A stretch of 64,000 nt of DNA from Paenibacillus sp. LHD-117 (GCF_030929555.1 NZ_JAVFVT010000026.1:38489-102488), one strand, 5' to 3'; shown: positions 25,197 through 34,184, counted from the first letter of the stretch. A program made the numbers and translations. The notes: a model not told the origin generated them from the letters alone.

Positions 25197-25826
25197 AAGC
25201 TTGTTCTTCTGGGAAACACGCTGCGATTCTTCAGGGGAAGCAAGCGCACCAGATGCTCCAATAAGATTTGATAATAGAGTACCCCTCTCGAATGATGTGT
25301 AAACTATTATGACGTAGATAATATACCACGGTCTGCCTTCGGTTAATATCTAAATACTGCTGGTAATTAAACCTTTTATTGGGTTAAGTTTTAATACTGG
25401 AAACCAGCTCACCATCCGAAAACTTCGTTAAGGTCTCATATCAACAAGTGTGAATTTTCACTCTGTGTGATTGGCTAAGAATGAAGTAAAGCTCTTCCTG
25501 CTAATTGCCTCTGAGACCGCCAGCCGCGATAAGATTGACCTTGCTAACCGAACATCGTCGGAAGCCAGATTTCATACTAAAGCGCCGTGCCTCTCCGTGC
25601 ATGTCGCCCACTGATCGTTCAGCGTATAGCAACTCCTACAGCGCCCCCTGCTTTGCAAATGTCGCCTGTGGATCTCCGGTATAATGTGTAATGTTTCGAC
25701 CACTAAAACGTCGCATTACTTGCCGCAATTTGATCCAGTTTGGTGAAGTGCCTCATGCATAATTGGCATGTCTACAGTGGATGATAATCAAAAACCAAGG
25801 ATTTAAATTATAGAGGAGTGCTTATT
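25197..25826. other. Gap upstream of RHS and amidase genes
   Basis: The RHS frame stays open on the minus strand to about 25,340 without an ATG, GTG or TTG, including a hydrophobic WYIIYVIIVYTS stretch. The rest has no credible gene. A minus-strand open stretch near 25,560-25,710 (ITHYTGDPQATFAKQG) is interrupted by a stop and not recognised. Confidence 0.45.
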
Positions 25827-26675
25827 TTGAAACTGGGCAGTTTCTTTTCGGTCTTTTTTGGATGCATGATCTTAATAGGATGCAGCGGCCAAAGCACGGA
25901 GCCGGCACCGATCTCGGAAAACAAAAAGCAGTCACTCAATCGTGGCATTTCACAAGCTAGTACAAATGTCGGCTCTGTCTCAATACATAATTATTACCTT
26001 CCACCAAAATATTCGTACCCCCGGACTAACCAAGTCACACATGTGATGATTCACTTTATTTCGAATGCCGTACAAAAACCGCAGAACCCGTATAATGTAG
26101 AAGACGTTTATCGCATTTTTCTTACCTACGGAGTCTCCGCTAATTACATGATTGGACGGAACGGAGAAATTTACCGATTGGTGAGTGAAGACCGCGTCGC
26201 ATTTCACGCTGGAAAAGGCATGCTTCCAGGATTCCCAGAGTACCAAAACAAAATGAACGAGTATTCGATCGGAATCGAGATGTTAGCGATTGGAACACGG
26301 GATGAGATGCTGTCTATCATGCCTGAAAAAACGTATGGTTTGATCTCCCCTGCTAATATTGGATATACCGATGCTCAGTATTACTCCCTAAATCGCTTAT
26401 TGAATGAAATTATTAAACGCCACCCTACAATTCAACGGAACAGAAAACATATTGTGGGCCATAACGAGTATGCTCCGGATAGAAAAAAGAATCCTGGGAA
26501 GCTATTTGATTGGTCACGCATCAATATTAGTCAGCCTTATACAGTGAAGCCAGGTGATACTTTGTGGAATATTTCGAAAAAATTTGGTGTAAGTATACAA
26601 GCGATTATTAAGTATAACAATCTAAATCCGAACACTTACCTCAAAGTTGGGCAAAAGTTAATTATTCCTCAATAA
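25827..26675 (+). CDS. N-acetylmuramoyl-L-alanine amidase lipoprotein with C-terminal LysM
   Basis: 282 residues from TTG 25827, which has AGAGGAG eight bases upstream. An in-frame GTG at 25818 falls inside that ribosome site. The lipoprotein signal ends LIGC. The Amidase_2 domain (about 55-225) has HVMIHFIS, NYMIGRNGEIYRLV, RVAFHAGKG and VGHNEYAPDRKKNPG. The C-terminal LysM is YTVKPGDTLWNISKKFG...YLKVGQKLIIP. It is a paralogue of the amidase at 15,254, differing by a membrane anchor in place of the first LysM. It should act on peptidoglycan outside the membrane. It is divergent from the RHS gene. Confidence 0.92.
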   Translation: MKLGSFFSVFFGCMILIGCSGQSTEPAPISENKKQSLNRGISQASTNVGSVSIHNYYLPPKYSYPRTNQVTHVMIHFISNAVQKPQNPYNVEDVYRIFLTYGVSANYMIGRNGEIYRLVSEDRVAFHAGKGMLPGFPEYQNKMNEYSIGIEMLAIGTRDEMLSIMPEKTYGLISPANIGYTDAQYYSLNRLLNEIIKRHPTIQRNRKHIVGHNEYAPDRKKNPGKLFDWSRINISQPYTVKPGDTLWNISKKFGVSIQAIIKYNNLNPNTYLKVGQKLIIPQ

Positions 26676-26681
26676 TGCTTT

Positions 26682-26707
26682 AGAAGGGGCCGCGGCCCCT
26701 TTTCGTT
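26682..26707 (+). terminator. Rho-independent terminator of the amidase
   Basis: AAGGGGCC and GGCCCCTT with a two-base loop, followed by TTCGTTT, nine bases after the stop codon. Confidence 0.85.
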
Positions 26708-26887
26708 TCATGGTTAAAGATGCAATTCCTATAATTAGCTTAGGGGCAGATTGTACCAATTTCTCAATGTGGTTGGACCCTATGCTCTTGTTAGCCTCCT
26801 GCAGCATGTGCCCGCTTAAGTGTAATCCTCTGAGCTTCGTTTTAAAGGTTTTCCGGACGCTGCCTGATTTCCTCTCATTTCGGCTAT

Positions 26888-27015
26888 GGATATATGTTCT
26901 TGTCCTTATCGGTTAAGGATATAAGTTCTTGTCCTCAAGTTTGGATAAGAACTTATATTCTTAAAACAAAAAAACCGCGATTTACGCGGTTTCTGATGCA
27001 TATATGTTCTTGTCC
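26888..27015. repeat. Cluster of four 16-18 base repeats, three direct and one inverted
   Basis: GGATATATGTTCTTGTCC at 26888-26905, GGATATAAGTTCTTGTCC at 26917-26934 and GCATATATGTTCTTGTCC at 26998-27015 are direct copies. GGATAAGAACTTATAT at 26943-26958 is an inverted copy and can pair with the second. A separate hairpin (AAACCGCG 26972-26979 with CGCGGTTT 26985-26992, A-run before it) lies between. There is no gene in 26,708-27,252. The cluster may be a binding-site array, or stacked ends of small mobile elements. Confidence 0.65.
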
Positions 27016-27144
27016 TCCGACATTTGATTTGTTTAGTTCACTGTCCCTCTAGATAACAACTTGGTACAAATCAAAAGCAAGACATCTGCTGTTGTGGATG
27101 ATGGCAAATGTCTTGTCGTTGTGCTAAAGTGTACCTTACTTCAA

Positions 27145-27176
27145 TAAAAATAGCAGCTGATCCTCTGATCGGCTGC
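27145..27176 (-). terminator. Terminator of the pentapeptide repeat gene
   Basis: On the minus strand GCAGCCGATC-AGAG-GATCAGCTGC (one G-U pair) runs into TATTTTTATT. Confidence 0.85.
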
Positions 27177-27252
27177 CGCTGTTTGTTGAATGAGCTATCG
27201 TTCTCGTTACCTTAATAATGATCCATGGTATTTGTAGCCTCTTAAGTATCGA

Positions 27253-27888
27253 TTAACGAATAATCATTCCCATAAGCCCCACAAAAGTTGAAGCTTGATG
27301 ACTAGCGATAATACAACCATCTAAACCCTCAGCCTCTACACTTAGTACATTAAAGCTACAATCGCTTAGATCGACTCCCTTTAATTTTGAACCGATCATA
27401 TAGACTTGATCGATATTACAATGGGCAAAAAATATTTTTTGAAAAGTAGAAGTGTAATAGTCAGCGCTTATTAATGAACAATCTTCGAAGCTCACCTGTT
27501 TAAATTTAGCGAAGCGAAAATACGAATAATCACCTAAGCAGTTCAGAAAACGAACATTTTGCAATCTACTTTGAGAGAAATTTGTACCAATAAGTTTGGA
27601 ATTTATAAATTCAGTACGATTTATAAATGAAGTTGAAAAATTTATATTTGAAAAATCACAATTCTCAAAAACAGTATCTGTAAGTTCGATTTGTTCCAAC
27701 GATGAATCTGTAATGGTTACATTTCTTAAAATCATTTTATCTAAAGAAACTTTGACTGCATCTTGATGTTCAATGGTTATATGTTCAATTACTCCATTAT
27801 TAATCTCATCTCTTGACTCTAATGAATCAAGAGACATTCTTACAAGTAACTCAACTGGAATTTTAGGTTGCTCGATCTTAGTTTTCAT
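27253..27888 (-). CDS. Pentapeptide repeat protein
   Basis: 211 residues from the ATG at 27888, which has GGAGG seven bases upstream. An in-frame ATG at 27924 lacks one. From about 50 to 195 the chain is built of [S/T/A/C]-x-[L/F]-x-x units (FENCDFSNINFSTSFINRT, NCLGDYSYFRFAKFKQVSF), forming a right-handed four-sided beta helix. Such proteins may mimic DNA (Qnr/MfpA-like protection of gyrase), but many have no known role and nothing here identifies one. A terminator follows. The upstream aldo/keto reductase is on the same strand, separated by 128 bases with a hairpin. Confidence 0.88.
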   Translation of the reverse strand: MKTKIEQPKIPVELLVRMSLDSLESRDEINNGVIEHITIEHQDAVKVSLDKMILRNVTITDSSLEQIELTDTVFENCDFSNINFSTSFINRTEFINSKLIGTNFSQSRLQNVRFLNCLGDYSYFRFAKFKQVSFEDCSLISADYYTSTFQKIFFAHCNIDQVYMIGSKLKGVDLSDCSFNVLSVEAEGLDGCIIASHQASTFVGLMGMIIR

Positions 27889-27917
27889 ACTTTCCTCCAT
27901 TTTTACTTTAATGAACA

Positions 27918-27945
27918 ACGGCAACCGATCTTGCCGGTTGCCGTC
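27918..27945. terminator. Hairpin between aldo/keto reductase and pentapeptide genes
   Basis: ACGGCAACC and GGTTGCCGT pair across nine bases. T-richness after the stem is weak (TGTTCATT on the minus strand), so it may only partly terminate transcription. Confidence 0.5.
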
Positions 27946-28016
27946 GTGTCTTGCGGAGCTTCGTTTTTCATTACCTTAACTGCAAATACTAGGTAAAATG
28001 TGTAGCCTTGTGTATC

Positions 28017-28985
28017 TTATAGATTCACTGCCTTCATCCCATCTTCAGGCATACGTTCCCCTGCTACAGCAATTTTAGGACTAACCGATTCAATCCGTTG
28101 GAGATCCTCTTTAGTAAGAATAACATCCGCTGCAGCTGTATTTTCCTCTAGATTTTTGATGCGCTTCGTTCCCGGAATCGGTAGTGCTCCATTTGCGATC
28201 GTCCAGGCTATAGCTAATTGGGATGGTGTACAATTTTTCTCCAATGCGATCTCCTTGATCTTGTCAACGATTTCCACGTTCTTCTTGAAGTTTTCTCCTT
28301 GGAATCGCGGCAGCCATCTGCGAACATCATCGTCGGCCAAGTCTTCGAACGTACGTAGTTCACCGGTGATAAAGCCTCTGCTCAGTGGACTATATGCCAC
28401 AAGCGTAGTGCCAAGCTCAATTAATGTTGGGGTGATCTCTTCAACATCTCGACTCCAAAGTGAGTATTCTGTCTGTAAAGCAGAAATAGGATGAATGGAA
28501 TTAGCACGACGAATCGTGGATGCTCCTGCCTCCGACAGACCGAGAAATCGCACTTTACCAGCTTTAACGAGATCTGACATTGCTCCTACGGTCTCTTCAA
28601 TCGGAACATTTGGATCGACCCTATGTTGATAATATAGATCGATGTACTCCATGCCTAAACGCCGGAGGCTTTCATCAATCGATTTTTTTACGTAGTCGGG
28701 ATGCCCACTCAGTGGTCCAAAATTTGGGGAAAATCCGAACTTGGTTGCTACAATTGCTTGATCACGCCGTCCTTTAAGTGCTTGTCCAAGCAACTCCTCA
28801 TTGTGCCCATTTCCATAAACATCTGCGGTATCAAATAAAGTGACGCCTAGCTCTAGAGCCCGATGAATAGTCTTTATCGAATCATCATCATTAACACTTC
28901 CGTATACTCCTGGTGACATTCCCATTAATCCTAGTCCAATGGACGAAACAGATAAATCAGAATTCCCTAAAGTTCTTGTTATCAC
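28017..28985 (-). CDS. Aldo/keto reductase
   Basis: 322 residues from GTG 28985 (VITRTLGNSDLSVSSIGLG is the usual family start). A GTG at 29033 with GTAGG upstream would add 16 residues and cannot be excluded. TIM barrel NAD(P)H-dependent reductase: LFDTADVYGNGHNEELLG supplies catalytic Asp and Tyr, VATKFGF the Lys, and YYQHRVD the His. The closing block GTKRIKNLEENTAA binds the cofactor phosphate. It reduces aldehydes or ketones, and the substrate is unknown. The MerR gene 111 bases upstream on the same strand is a likely regulator, as in many MerR-AKR pairs responding to electrophiles. Confidence 0.92.
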   Translation of the reverse strand: MITRTLGNSDLSVSSIGLGLMGMSPGVYGSVNDDDSIKTIHRALELGVTLFDTADVYGNGHNEELLGQALKGRRDQAIVATKFGFSPNFGPLSGHPDYVKKSIDESLRRLGMEYIDLYYQHRVDPNVPIEETVGAMSDLVKAGKVRFLGLSEAGASTIRRANSIHPISALQTEYSLWSRDVEEITPTLIELGTTLVAYSPLSRGFITGELRTFEDLADDDVRRWLPRFQGENFKKNVEIVDKIKEIALEKNCTPSQLAIAWTIANGALPIPGTKRIKNLEENTAAADVILTKEDLQRIESVSPKIAVAGERMPEDGMKAVNL

Positions 28986-29096
28986 AAGCTCACGACCTTT
29001 CTTGGTTATATGCCTAAATATTGTTGCAATCACAACCTCACCTACACTTGCAATAAGACTATACCAGTTAAAGTATTGTTTAAGTCAAACAGGAAA

Positions 29097-29480
29097 TTAT
29101 ATGGTGAATTTTTGCGGATCCTTTTTAAGAACGAGCACATCATAAAGGATTATTTTATTATTTATTTTCTCAAGATGATTCAAAGTTAAAGCTAATTTCT
29201 CCTCAACACTTTGTTTATGTTCCTGTAGTATTTGTCTTCTCTGTTCCAGAGTGTTGTCACCTTCATATGCCATATGAAGGTATTCTTTAATCTTCTCTAA
29301 TGGCATTCCAGTATCTTTTAAAGCAACAAGCAGATTCAACCACTCTATTTGGGAATCATCGTATACCCTTCGTCCATTAGTATCTCGACGAATCTCAGGG
29401 AGAATTCCTTCGTTTTCATAAAATCGTAAAGTTGAAGCGGAAATATCAAACATTTTTCTAACTTCATTTATCGTGTACAA
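29097..29480 (-). CDS. MerR family transcriptional regulator
   Basis: 127 residues from a TTG at 29480 with AAAGGAG nine bases upstream. The frame extends further upstream but conserved sequence begins here (YTINEVRKMFDISASTLRFYENEGIL). A winged helix DNA-binding domain (1-70) is followed by a coiled-coil dimer helix (about 75-118). The C-terminus is short and has no cysteine pair, so this is not a metal or redox sensor of the classical type. It lies upstream of the aldo/keto reductase and probably controls it. Confidence 0.9.
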   Translation of the reverse strand: MYTINEVRKMFDISASTLRFYENEGILPEIRRDTNGRRVYDDSQIEWLNLLVALKDTGMPLEKIKEYLHMAYEGDNTLEQRRQILQEHKQSVEEKLALTLNHLEKINNKIILYDVLVLKKDPQKFTI

Positions 29481-29708
29481 TTTGATGATCTCCTTTATGT
29501 TAAAGTTCACTTTAGCCCATTCTATATTAATCACCAGAGTACCACAATTTATATTCATACGATTTAATAATTGAACCATAACAAGCTTTGAGCTACACTG
29601 CCTCTTCAAAAAATGTGTTATTTCAAAGCTTATTGGCATTGTTTGTTTTTGTCACATTATGGATTGATCAAGGAGTTCTTGTCATGAACAAAAAAATGAA
29701 CTTCAACA

Positions 29709-29737
29709 AAAAAAGTCGCTCGAATGTGCGACTTTTT
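29709..29737. terminator. Bidirectional terminator
   Basis: A-run, AGTCGC, eight-base loop, GCGACT, T-run. It can act on either strand. Confidence 0.75.
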
Positions 29738-29864
29738 CCAAAGATCACCTTTCTCCCTTCCCATTCCTACGCCCATTAGACAAAAATGGCCGTCTCTTTA
29801 GTTTTCATAGGATAAATACTTATAGATTTTTGACTTCTCAATCTTAAATCAATCAGATGTTGTA

Positions 29865-29895
29865 CGAAGAACCTGACCATAGGTCAGGTTCTTCG
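29865..29895. terminator. Perfect 14-base-pair hairpin after the NHL gene
   Basis: Exact complement arms with an ATA loop and no T-run on either strand. It is probably an RNA 3' end stabiliser or factor-dependent stop. Confidence 0.5.
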
Positions 29896-29968
29896 ATGAT
29901 GTTGTATGACATGTTTGTCTGCAGTTGTGGTCCAATGCCTTACATCCGCAAACTCTTCTTGGATGTTT

Positions 29969-30892
29969 CTATCGTTTGCGGATCAATTTGGTTACGCGAC
30001 CGTATTGGGTCCATTCGGCGATGAGCACGTTGCCTTGGGAATCTACGCAGACACCGTGCGGGGAGCTGAATCGGTTGTCGCGGAAGTAATCCAGCGGCAA
30101 GTTCGGCCAGCCTTGCAGCTTGTACGCCTGCTGATCTTCACCAAGGTGCGTGATCAACTTGTCGTTGCGGTCGAATATCGAAATCCGGCTATGTAGATCC
30201 GGGAAGTATACCTCATCGTTGTAATAGTAGAAACTGCACGGCATATCCATGTTCTCGTCGACAAACCGCTTATGCTCGCCCTCTAGCGTGAACACTTGGA
30301 TCCGATTGTTGCTCCGGTCGGCTACGTATACTTCCGGCTCGTCGTGTCGTAGGTCGATGGAGATGCCGTGCGGGCAGCTCAGCTTACCGGCTTCCGAACC
30401 CGTCCCGCCCCAGGAGCGAATACGTTCGCCTTGTGCGTTATATTGGTGAATCCAGTTCTGGCCATAACCGTCCGTCACGTAAATGTCACCGTTCGGTGCA
30501 ACAGCGACGTCCGTCGGAACGAACTTGTGATCCGCGTCGTATACACCAGGTAGATCCGGCGTTCCGAGTGTCAATAACGGTTCGCCTTCCATCGTTGTTT
30601 TCACCATCAATCCTCGGTTGACGTCCGTAAGGTATAGATATTCCGTCCCGCCTTCAGCGTGCAAGAGGAACCCGTGAGCCCCTCCTGCGAACTCTTCCCC
30701 CCAGGAGGAGAGATAGTTACCGTCCTTATCGAGCTTCACGACCGCTGGAGCGTTGGTATGGAAAATGTAGATGTTATCCTTGGAATCAGTCACGATTCCG
30801 TGTGTGTAGCCGAACTGAATGCTTTCAGGAAGCTTCGCCCAACCTTCCGCAACTTCATATACATGAGTGCCGCCGCCAACCGTTACCGCCAT
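29969..30892 (-). CDS. NHL-repeat beta-propeller protein
   Basis: 307 residues from the ATG at 30892 (GGAGGG upstream). An in-frame ATG at 30925 lacks a site. Repeats include GIVTDSKDNIYIFH, DVAVAPNGDIYVTDGYG, GISIDLRHDEPEVYVADRSNNRIQVFT and GVCVDSQGNVLIAEW, making a six-bladed propeller. There is no signal peptide, so it is cytoplasmic. Propellers of this shape include lactonases (SMP-30 type) and amidating lyases, but I see no family-specific metal site that decides. It is next to a PhyH dioxygenase and AraC regulator on the same strand, so it may process or bind the same compound. Confidence 0.85.
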   Translation of the reverse strand: MAVTVGGGTHVYEVAEGWAKLPESIQFGYTHGIVTDSKDNIYIFHTNAPAVVKLDKDGNYLSSWGEEFAGGAHGFLLHAEGGTEYLYLTDVNRGLMVKTTMEGEPLLTLGTPDLPGVYDADHKFVPTDVAVAPNGDIYVTDGYGQNWIHQYNAQGERIRSWGGTGSEAGKLSCPHGISIDLRHDEPEVYVADRSNNRIQVFTLEGEHKRFVDENMDMPCSFYYYNDEVYFPDLHSRISIFDRNDKLITHLGEDQQAYKLQGWPNLPLDYFRDNRFSSPHGVCVDSQGNVLIAEWTQYGRVTKLIRKR

Positions 30893-30974
30893 TTTCTTTC
30901 CCTCCAAATGAATAGTCGAGATCATTTTTTCGTGTGCTCGCTTGTTTTCTGGTTCTTATATATCGCGACTATCA

Positions 30975-31826
30975 TTAGCGTCTTGCGTCATAAAGCACTG
31001 GCCATGCTTCACCTGCGAATAGCTCTCCATCTTTACCGGCCATCATTTGCGCATTAAAATGGCCATCTCCTCTTGAATTGCTAGTGTATCTCGTCTCTCC
31101 CGTCATCAGATGCACAGCCATCGAGCGGCGAGCGCTCTCAGTTGCGTTAGGGCCACTGCCGTGAATCGTCAACGCGTGGTGAAAGCTGACCTGACCGGCT
31201 TTCATAACAATCGGAACCGTAGTGAAAATTTCATTTTCCGGAATTTCCATCGTTTCCTGCTGTTTCGACATGTTTTGTTCGAAGAAATCGCTTACATTCA
31301 GAAGCCCCCATTGATGACTACGCGGTACCATTTGCATACAGCCATTGGACAAGTCCACATCAGTAAACGCTACCCATGCCGTAATGAGCGATGGTTCCTT
31401 GCAGCATTGCCAATACGAATAATCTTGGTGCCAGCCCACATTAGCAGTTTCTTTGCCTTTGCCTCTGCCCGGTTTATACAGCAGTTGGTCGTGAAACAAC
31501 CGAATCGCATCCGCATGCATCAATTTGGCGGCAATAGCTCCGATGGTAGGATCTATCGCAACCTGACGAAGCGTCTTGTCAGACCAATGAGAGTTGTCCG
31601 TTTTCCGTAATGCTCTCGGGTTATCCTGACTCTCCAGCCAATTGCATATCGGCTCTCTCGTCGTCTCGTATTCACCCTTGTACATCTTATCTTGATGCTC
31701 CTTAATTTGTACGAGTTCTTCCTGCGAAAAAATGACCGGAGACACCCAGTAACCATTCTCGTCAAAAAAAGCAACATCTTGCTCCGAAGGAACACAATTC
31801 TCAAGCACTTCACGATGATCTACCAT
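30975..31826 (-). CDS. Phytanoyl-CoA dioxygenase (PhyH) family oxygenase
   Basis: 283 residues from the ATG at 31826, chosen for GAGGTG seven bases upstream. Earlier in-frame ATGs at 31841 and 31877 lack spacing. Fe(II)/2-oxoglutarate fold with HxD in GWHQDYSYW (His about 133, Asp about 135) and distal His in IHGSGPN, followed by the 2-oxoglutarate Arg in ESARRSMAVH. The family hydroxylates small molecules, and the substrate is unknown. It is followed 82 bases later by the NHL propeller gene and preceded by an AraC gene on the same strand. Confidence 0.9.
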   Translation of the reverse strand: MVDHREVLENCVPSEQDVAFFDENGYWVSPVIFSQEELVQIKEHQDKMYKGEYETTREPICNWLESQDNPRALRKTDNSHWSDKTLRQVAIDPTIGAIAAKLMHADAIRLFHDQLLYKPGRGKGKETANVGWHQDYSYWQCCKEPSLITAWVAFTDVDLSNGCMQMVPRSHQWGLLNVSDFFEQNMSKQQETMEIPENEIFTTVPIVMKAGQVSFHHALTIHGSGPNATESARRSMAVHLMTGETRYTSNSRGDGHFNAQMMAGKDGELFAGEAWPVLYDARR

Positions 31827-31965
31827 CTGACAACACCTCATCCTCAATTTAAATTTATTTGACTCTGAAATGATCATAACATGCCTAATCTTCTGTTTAT
31901 TTGGCGATCATGAGCATAAATTTAAATATTTGTATCATCTTTGAACTGATACCAGATGGGACCGA

Positions 31966-32856
31966 TCAACGAGAAGAATTTTGTTTCCGAAACTCGAGGG
32001 GGGATTTTCCACAGTGCCGCTTAAAGAATATGCTAAACGTATGGATCGATGTGAAATGCAGCCTCTCGGCAATGGAACTTACCGATTCGCCGGTTTCACG
32101 CAGCAAGTGCTTCGCCTTGTCCAAACAGAGAGAACGAATATACTCACCGATGGGTACCCCCAAATGCTGTTTAAATTCCCGGGCCAGATGGGAACGGCTG
32201 ATATGGAATTTATTTGCAAGGTCTTCGATTGTAAGATCGGCACGAAAATCGGCATGCAAGTAATTTAATATATCGATCATGTTCGAAGTTAGCTTCTTCG
32301 ACTCTTGATTTCCTACCTGCGAAGAGGCGTTATAGATTCGTACTATGGAGACAAGCAGTTGGATAAACAAACCTTGTACCATCGTATCATTCAAAGGGAT
32401 TTTCATGCGCAGTTCTTCTAAAATGTTATCGAATATGCTTTTTACTAGACCTTTTTCGTCCTTCTCCACCCGATTGAACCCGATTTTATAATATTCCGCT
32501 TCCAAGCTTCTCATGAGCTCGAGATTAAAGCCAAGGTAATACAACCGGAACGGCAAATCTCCAGCAGCTGCTCCCTGATGACTTTCACCTGGTTTCGTTA
32601 TAAAAAGATCACCCTGGCTAACTTTATAGAAAGATCCGTCTATCGTAAACCAACCTTCTCCACACTCCACATAACATAGTTCGAAATGTTCATGATGGTG
32701 GTTGGGTACATGCCATGTTTCGTGTAAAACCACACCGATATAAGATAAATTATCAAATTCTGTTTCACAAGGAAGATCGAAACGAATTTCTTTGTCTGAT
32801 TCAAACAAACGTGAATCCTTTGGTCTGTTGAATTTGAGGGAATGTTTATTCTCCAT
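31966..32856 (-). CDS. AraC family transcriptional regulator
   Basis: 296 residues from ATG 32856 (GGGAGGTGG upstream). The N-terminal cupin (about 30-120) contains HVPNHHHEHFELCYVECG and a GDLFITKPGESHQG motif. The double helix-turn-helix is at the C-terminus (LANKFHISRSHLAREFKQHLG; IAERLHFTSIHTFSIFFKRHCG). It lies upstream of the PhyH and NHL genes, same strand, and is their probable regulator. A sugar or plant-derived effector would fit the cupin, but this is not shown. Confidence 0.9.
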   Translation of the reverse strand: MENKHSLKFNRPKDSRLFESDKEIRFDLPCETEFDNLSYIGVVLHETWHVPNHHHEHFELCYVECGEGWFTIDGSFYKVSQGDLFITKPGESHQGAAAGDLPFRLYYLGFNLELMRSLEAEYYKIGFNRVEKDEKGLVKSIFDNILEELRMKIPLNDTMVQGLFIQLLVSIVRIYNASSQVGNQESKKLTSNMIDILNYLHADFRADLTIEDLANKFHISRSHLAREFKQHLGVPIGEYIRSLCLDKAKHLLRETGESVSSIAERLHFTSIHTFSIFFKRHCGKSPLEFRKQNSSR

Positions 32857-32956
32857 CTGGCCACCTCCCATTTGCAAGGGTATTCTAAAAATGGTTCTGG
32901 TGCAAGAATTTAAATTATCCAGACGATCTCAGGTCAATCTAGATTAACAATACTAG

Positions 32957-33955
32957 TTAAGAGACCTCAAGTGACTGGAACAAGAACGGCATCCCGTCTA
33001 CATAGGCTCTCAAAATCGCTTGTGCATAGGGTTGCTCTTCAATCAAGCCTTCTGTCTCAAGCGGATTCTCCGCATGGAAGCTGTATGCTTCGATGATCGC
33101 CATGATGAAGAAGCTTTCCAGTTTCGGAATGGCTTCGTTGTCCAATTGTCTGATCCTCTCATACCCTTTGATGAAATGAACTCTCTGTTGCGGATACAGC
33201 CCCATGATCGACTGAGCTATATCGTAGAGATGATAGCCGAAGCCACACCTGCCGAAATCAATGGGAAACGGTTCATCATCCTGAAATACGACGTTGCCAA
33301 TGTGTAAGTCCGCATGGATCATCCCATAGTTCCGTTCATGACGTGTGAACGTAGCGAGACGATCTGCCACTTTAGCGGCTGCCATAGAGTACAACTCAAG
33401 GGCTTCATCCGAAATGAAATGCGAGTGATGCAGTTTCAGATGCTCCCAGTCCCGTTTAAAGCTCTGGCTGTCCCAAGAAGGGCGTGCAAAGCTGGCGGAT
33501 GGGCTAAAATCAGTGCTTGCCTCGTGAAGATTCGCCATCATCGCCCCCATTTTTCGGATCGCCTCCTCTGTTAGTGCCCCTTTTTCCAAGCGCTCTCCCT
33601 CGATCCATCTTAACAAGGTCGAATAGAACCTTTGTCCGGTGCTCGTCGTCGCATCCGTGACGAAAGCGCCTTCACGATTCGGTACGGCTTCGGGCAAGAT
33701 AAGACCTTTGCTCTTCATCGCCGACAACCATTGCAGTTCGGAGATTGTTTCCTCGCGCGGTTTGCTTGCTGGGTGAATGCGGAGCAAGAACTGTACCCCC
33801 TCGTCGGTCTCTACGCGGAAGGTGACATGTTCGGATACTTGGATGAAGTGAATGGAACTCCAGTCTGCTTCGTATTCCTGTAAGGCATTAAGCGCTGCTT
33901 GCTTCGCTTGTTTCAGCGTTTGGCGCCGATTTATTTCGGTATCGATCCGAAACAT
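32957..33955 (-). CDS. APH family phosphotransferase (choline/aminoglycoside/homoserine kinase-like)
   Basis: 332 residues, protein-kinase-like fold. Catalytic loop is MIHADLHIGNVVF (Asp and Asn), metal-binding segment FPIDFGRCGFGYHLYDIAQS. AGGGGGATTTGTC precedes the ATG. The substrate is not predictable: relatives phosphorylate homoserine, choline, fructosamine or antibiotics. The gene stands alone, 100 bases upstream of the AraC gene on the same strand. Confidence 0.88.
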   Translation of the reverse strand: MFRIDTEINRRQTLKQAKQAALNALQEYEADWSSIHFIQVSEHVTFRVETDEGVQFLLRIHPASKPREETISELQWLSAMKSKGLILPEAVPNREGAFVTDATTSTGQRFYSTLLRWIEGERLEKGALTEEAIRKMGAMMANLHEASTDFSPSASFARPSWDSQSFKRDWEHLKLHHSHFISDEALELYSMAAAKVADRLATFTRHERNYGMIHADLHIGNVVFQDDEPFPIDFGRCGFGYHLYDIAQSIMGLYPQQRVHFIKGYERIRQLDNEAIPKLESFFIMAIIEAYSFHAENPLETEGLIEEQPYAQAILRAYVDGMPFLFQSLEVS

Positions 33956-34184
33956 GACAAATCCCCCTAATTGAACATTCTTCCATCATTGTAACGGTCA
34001 AAAAAACTTTCATCGCGGTAAATTATCTTTTAAACTGTATTTTCTAGCGGGCGGCCTGTTCGCACGAAATGTTCATACCTGATCACTTTTTGCATCCTTT
34101 ATTCGATAATGTTTGGCATGCCTAGTCCTTCCACATGCGCTCCACGACGAAATATGCTTTAATATAGCAAAGGAGCGTGATTCA

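Larger units (their letters stand above)
29481..29968. other. Gap holding two hairpins
   Basis: No gene is recognised. At 29,709-29,737 AAAAAGTCGC/GCGACTTTTT forms a symmetric terminator. At 29,865-29,895 CGAAGAACCTGACC and GGTCAGGTTCTTCG form a 14-base-pair perfect stem with a three-base loop and no T-run, placed just past the end of the NHL gene, whose transcript it may end or protect. Confidence 0.6.

Noticed and set aside
25560..25710. Open stretch upstream of the lipoprotein amidase
   Set aside because: Interrupted by a stop, with no start signal or recognisable motif.
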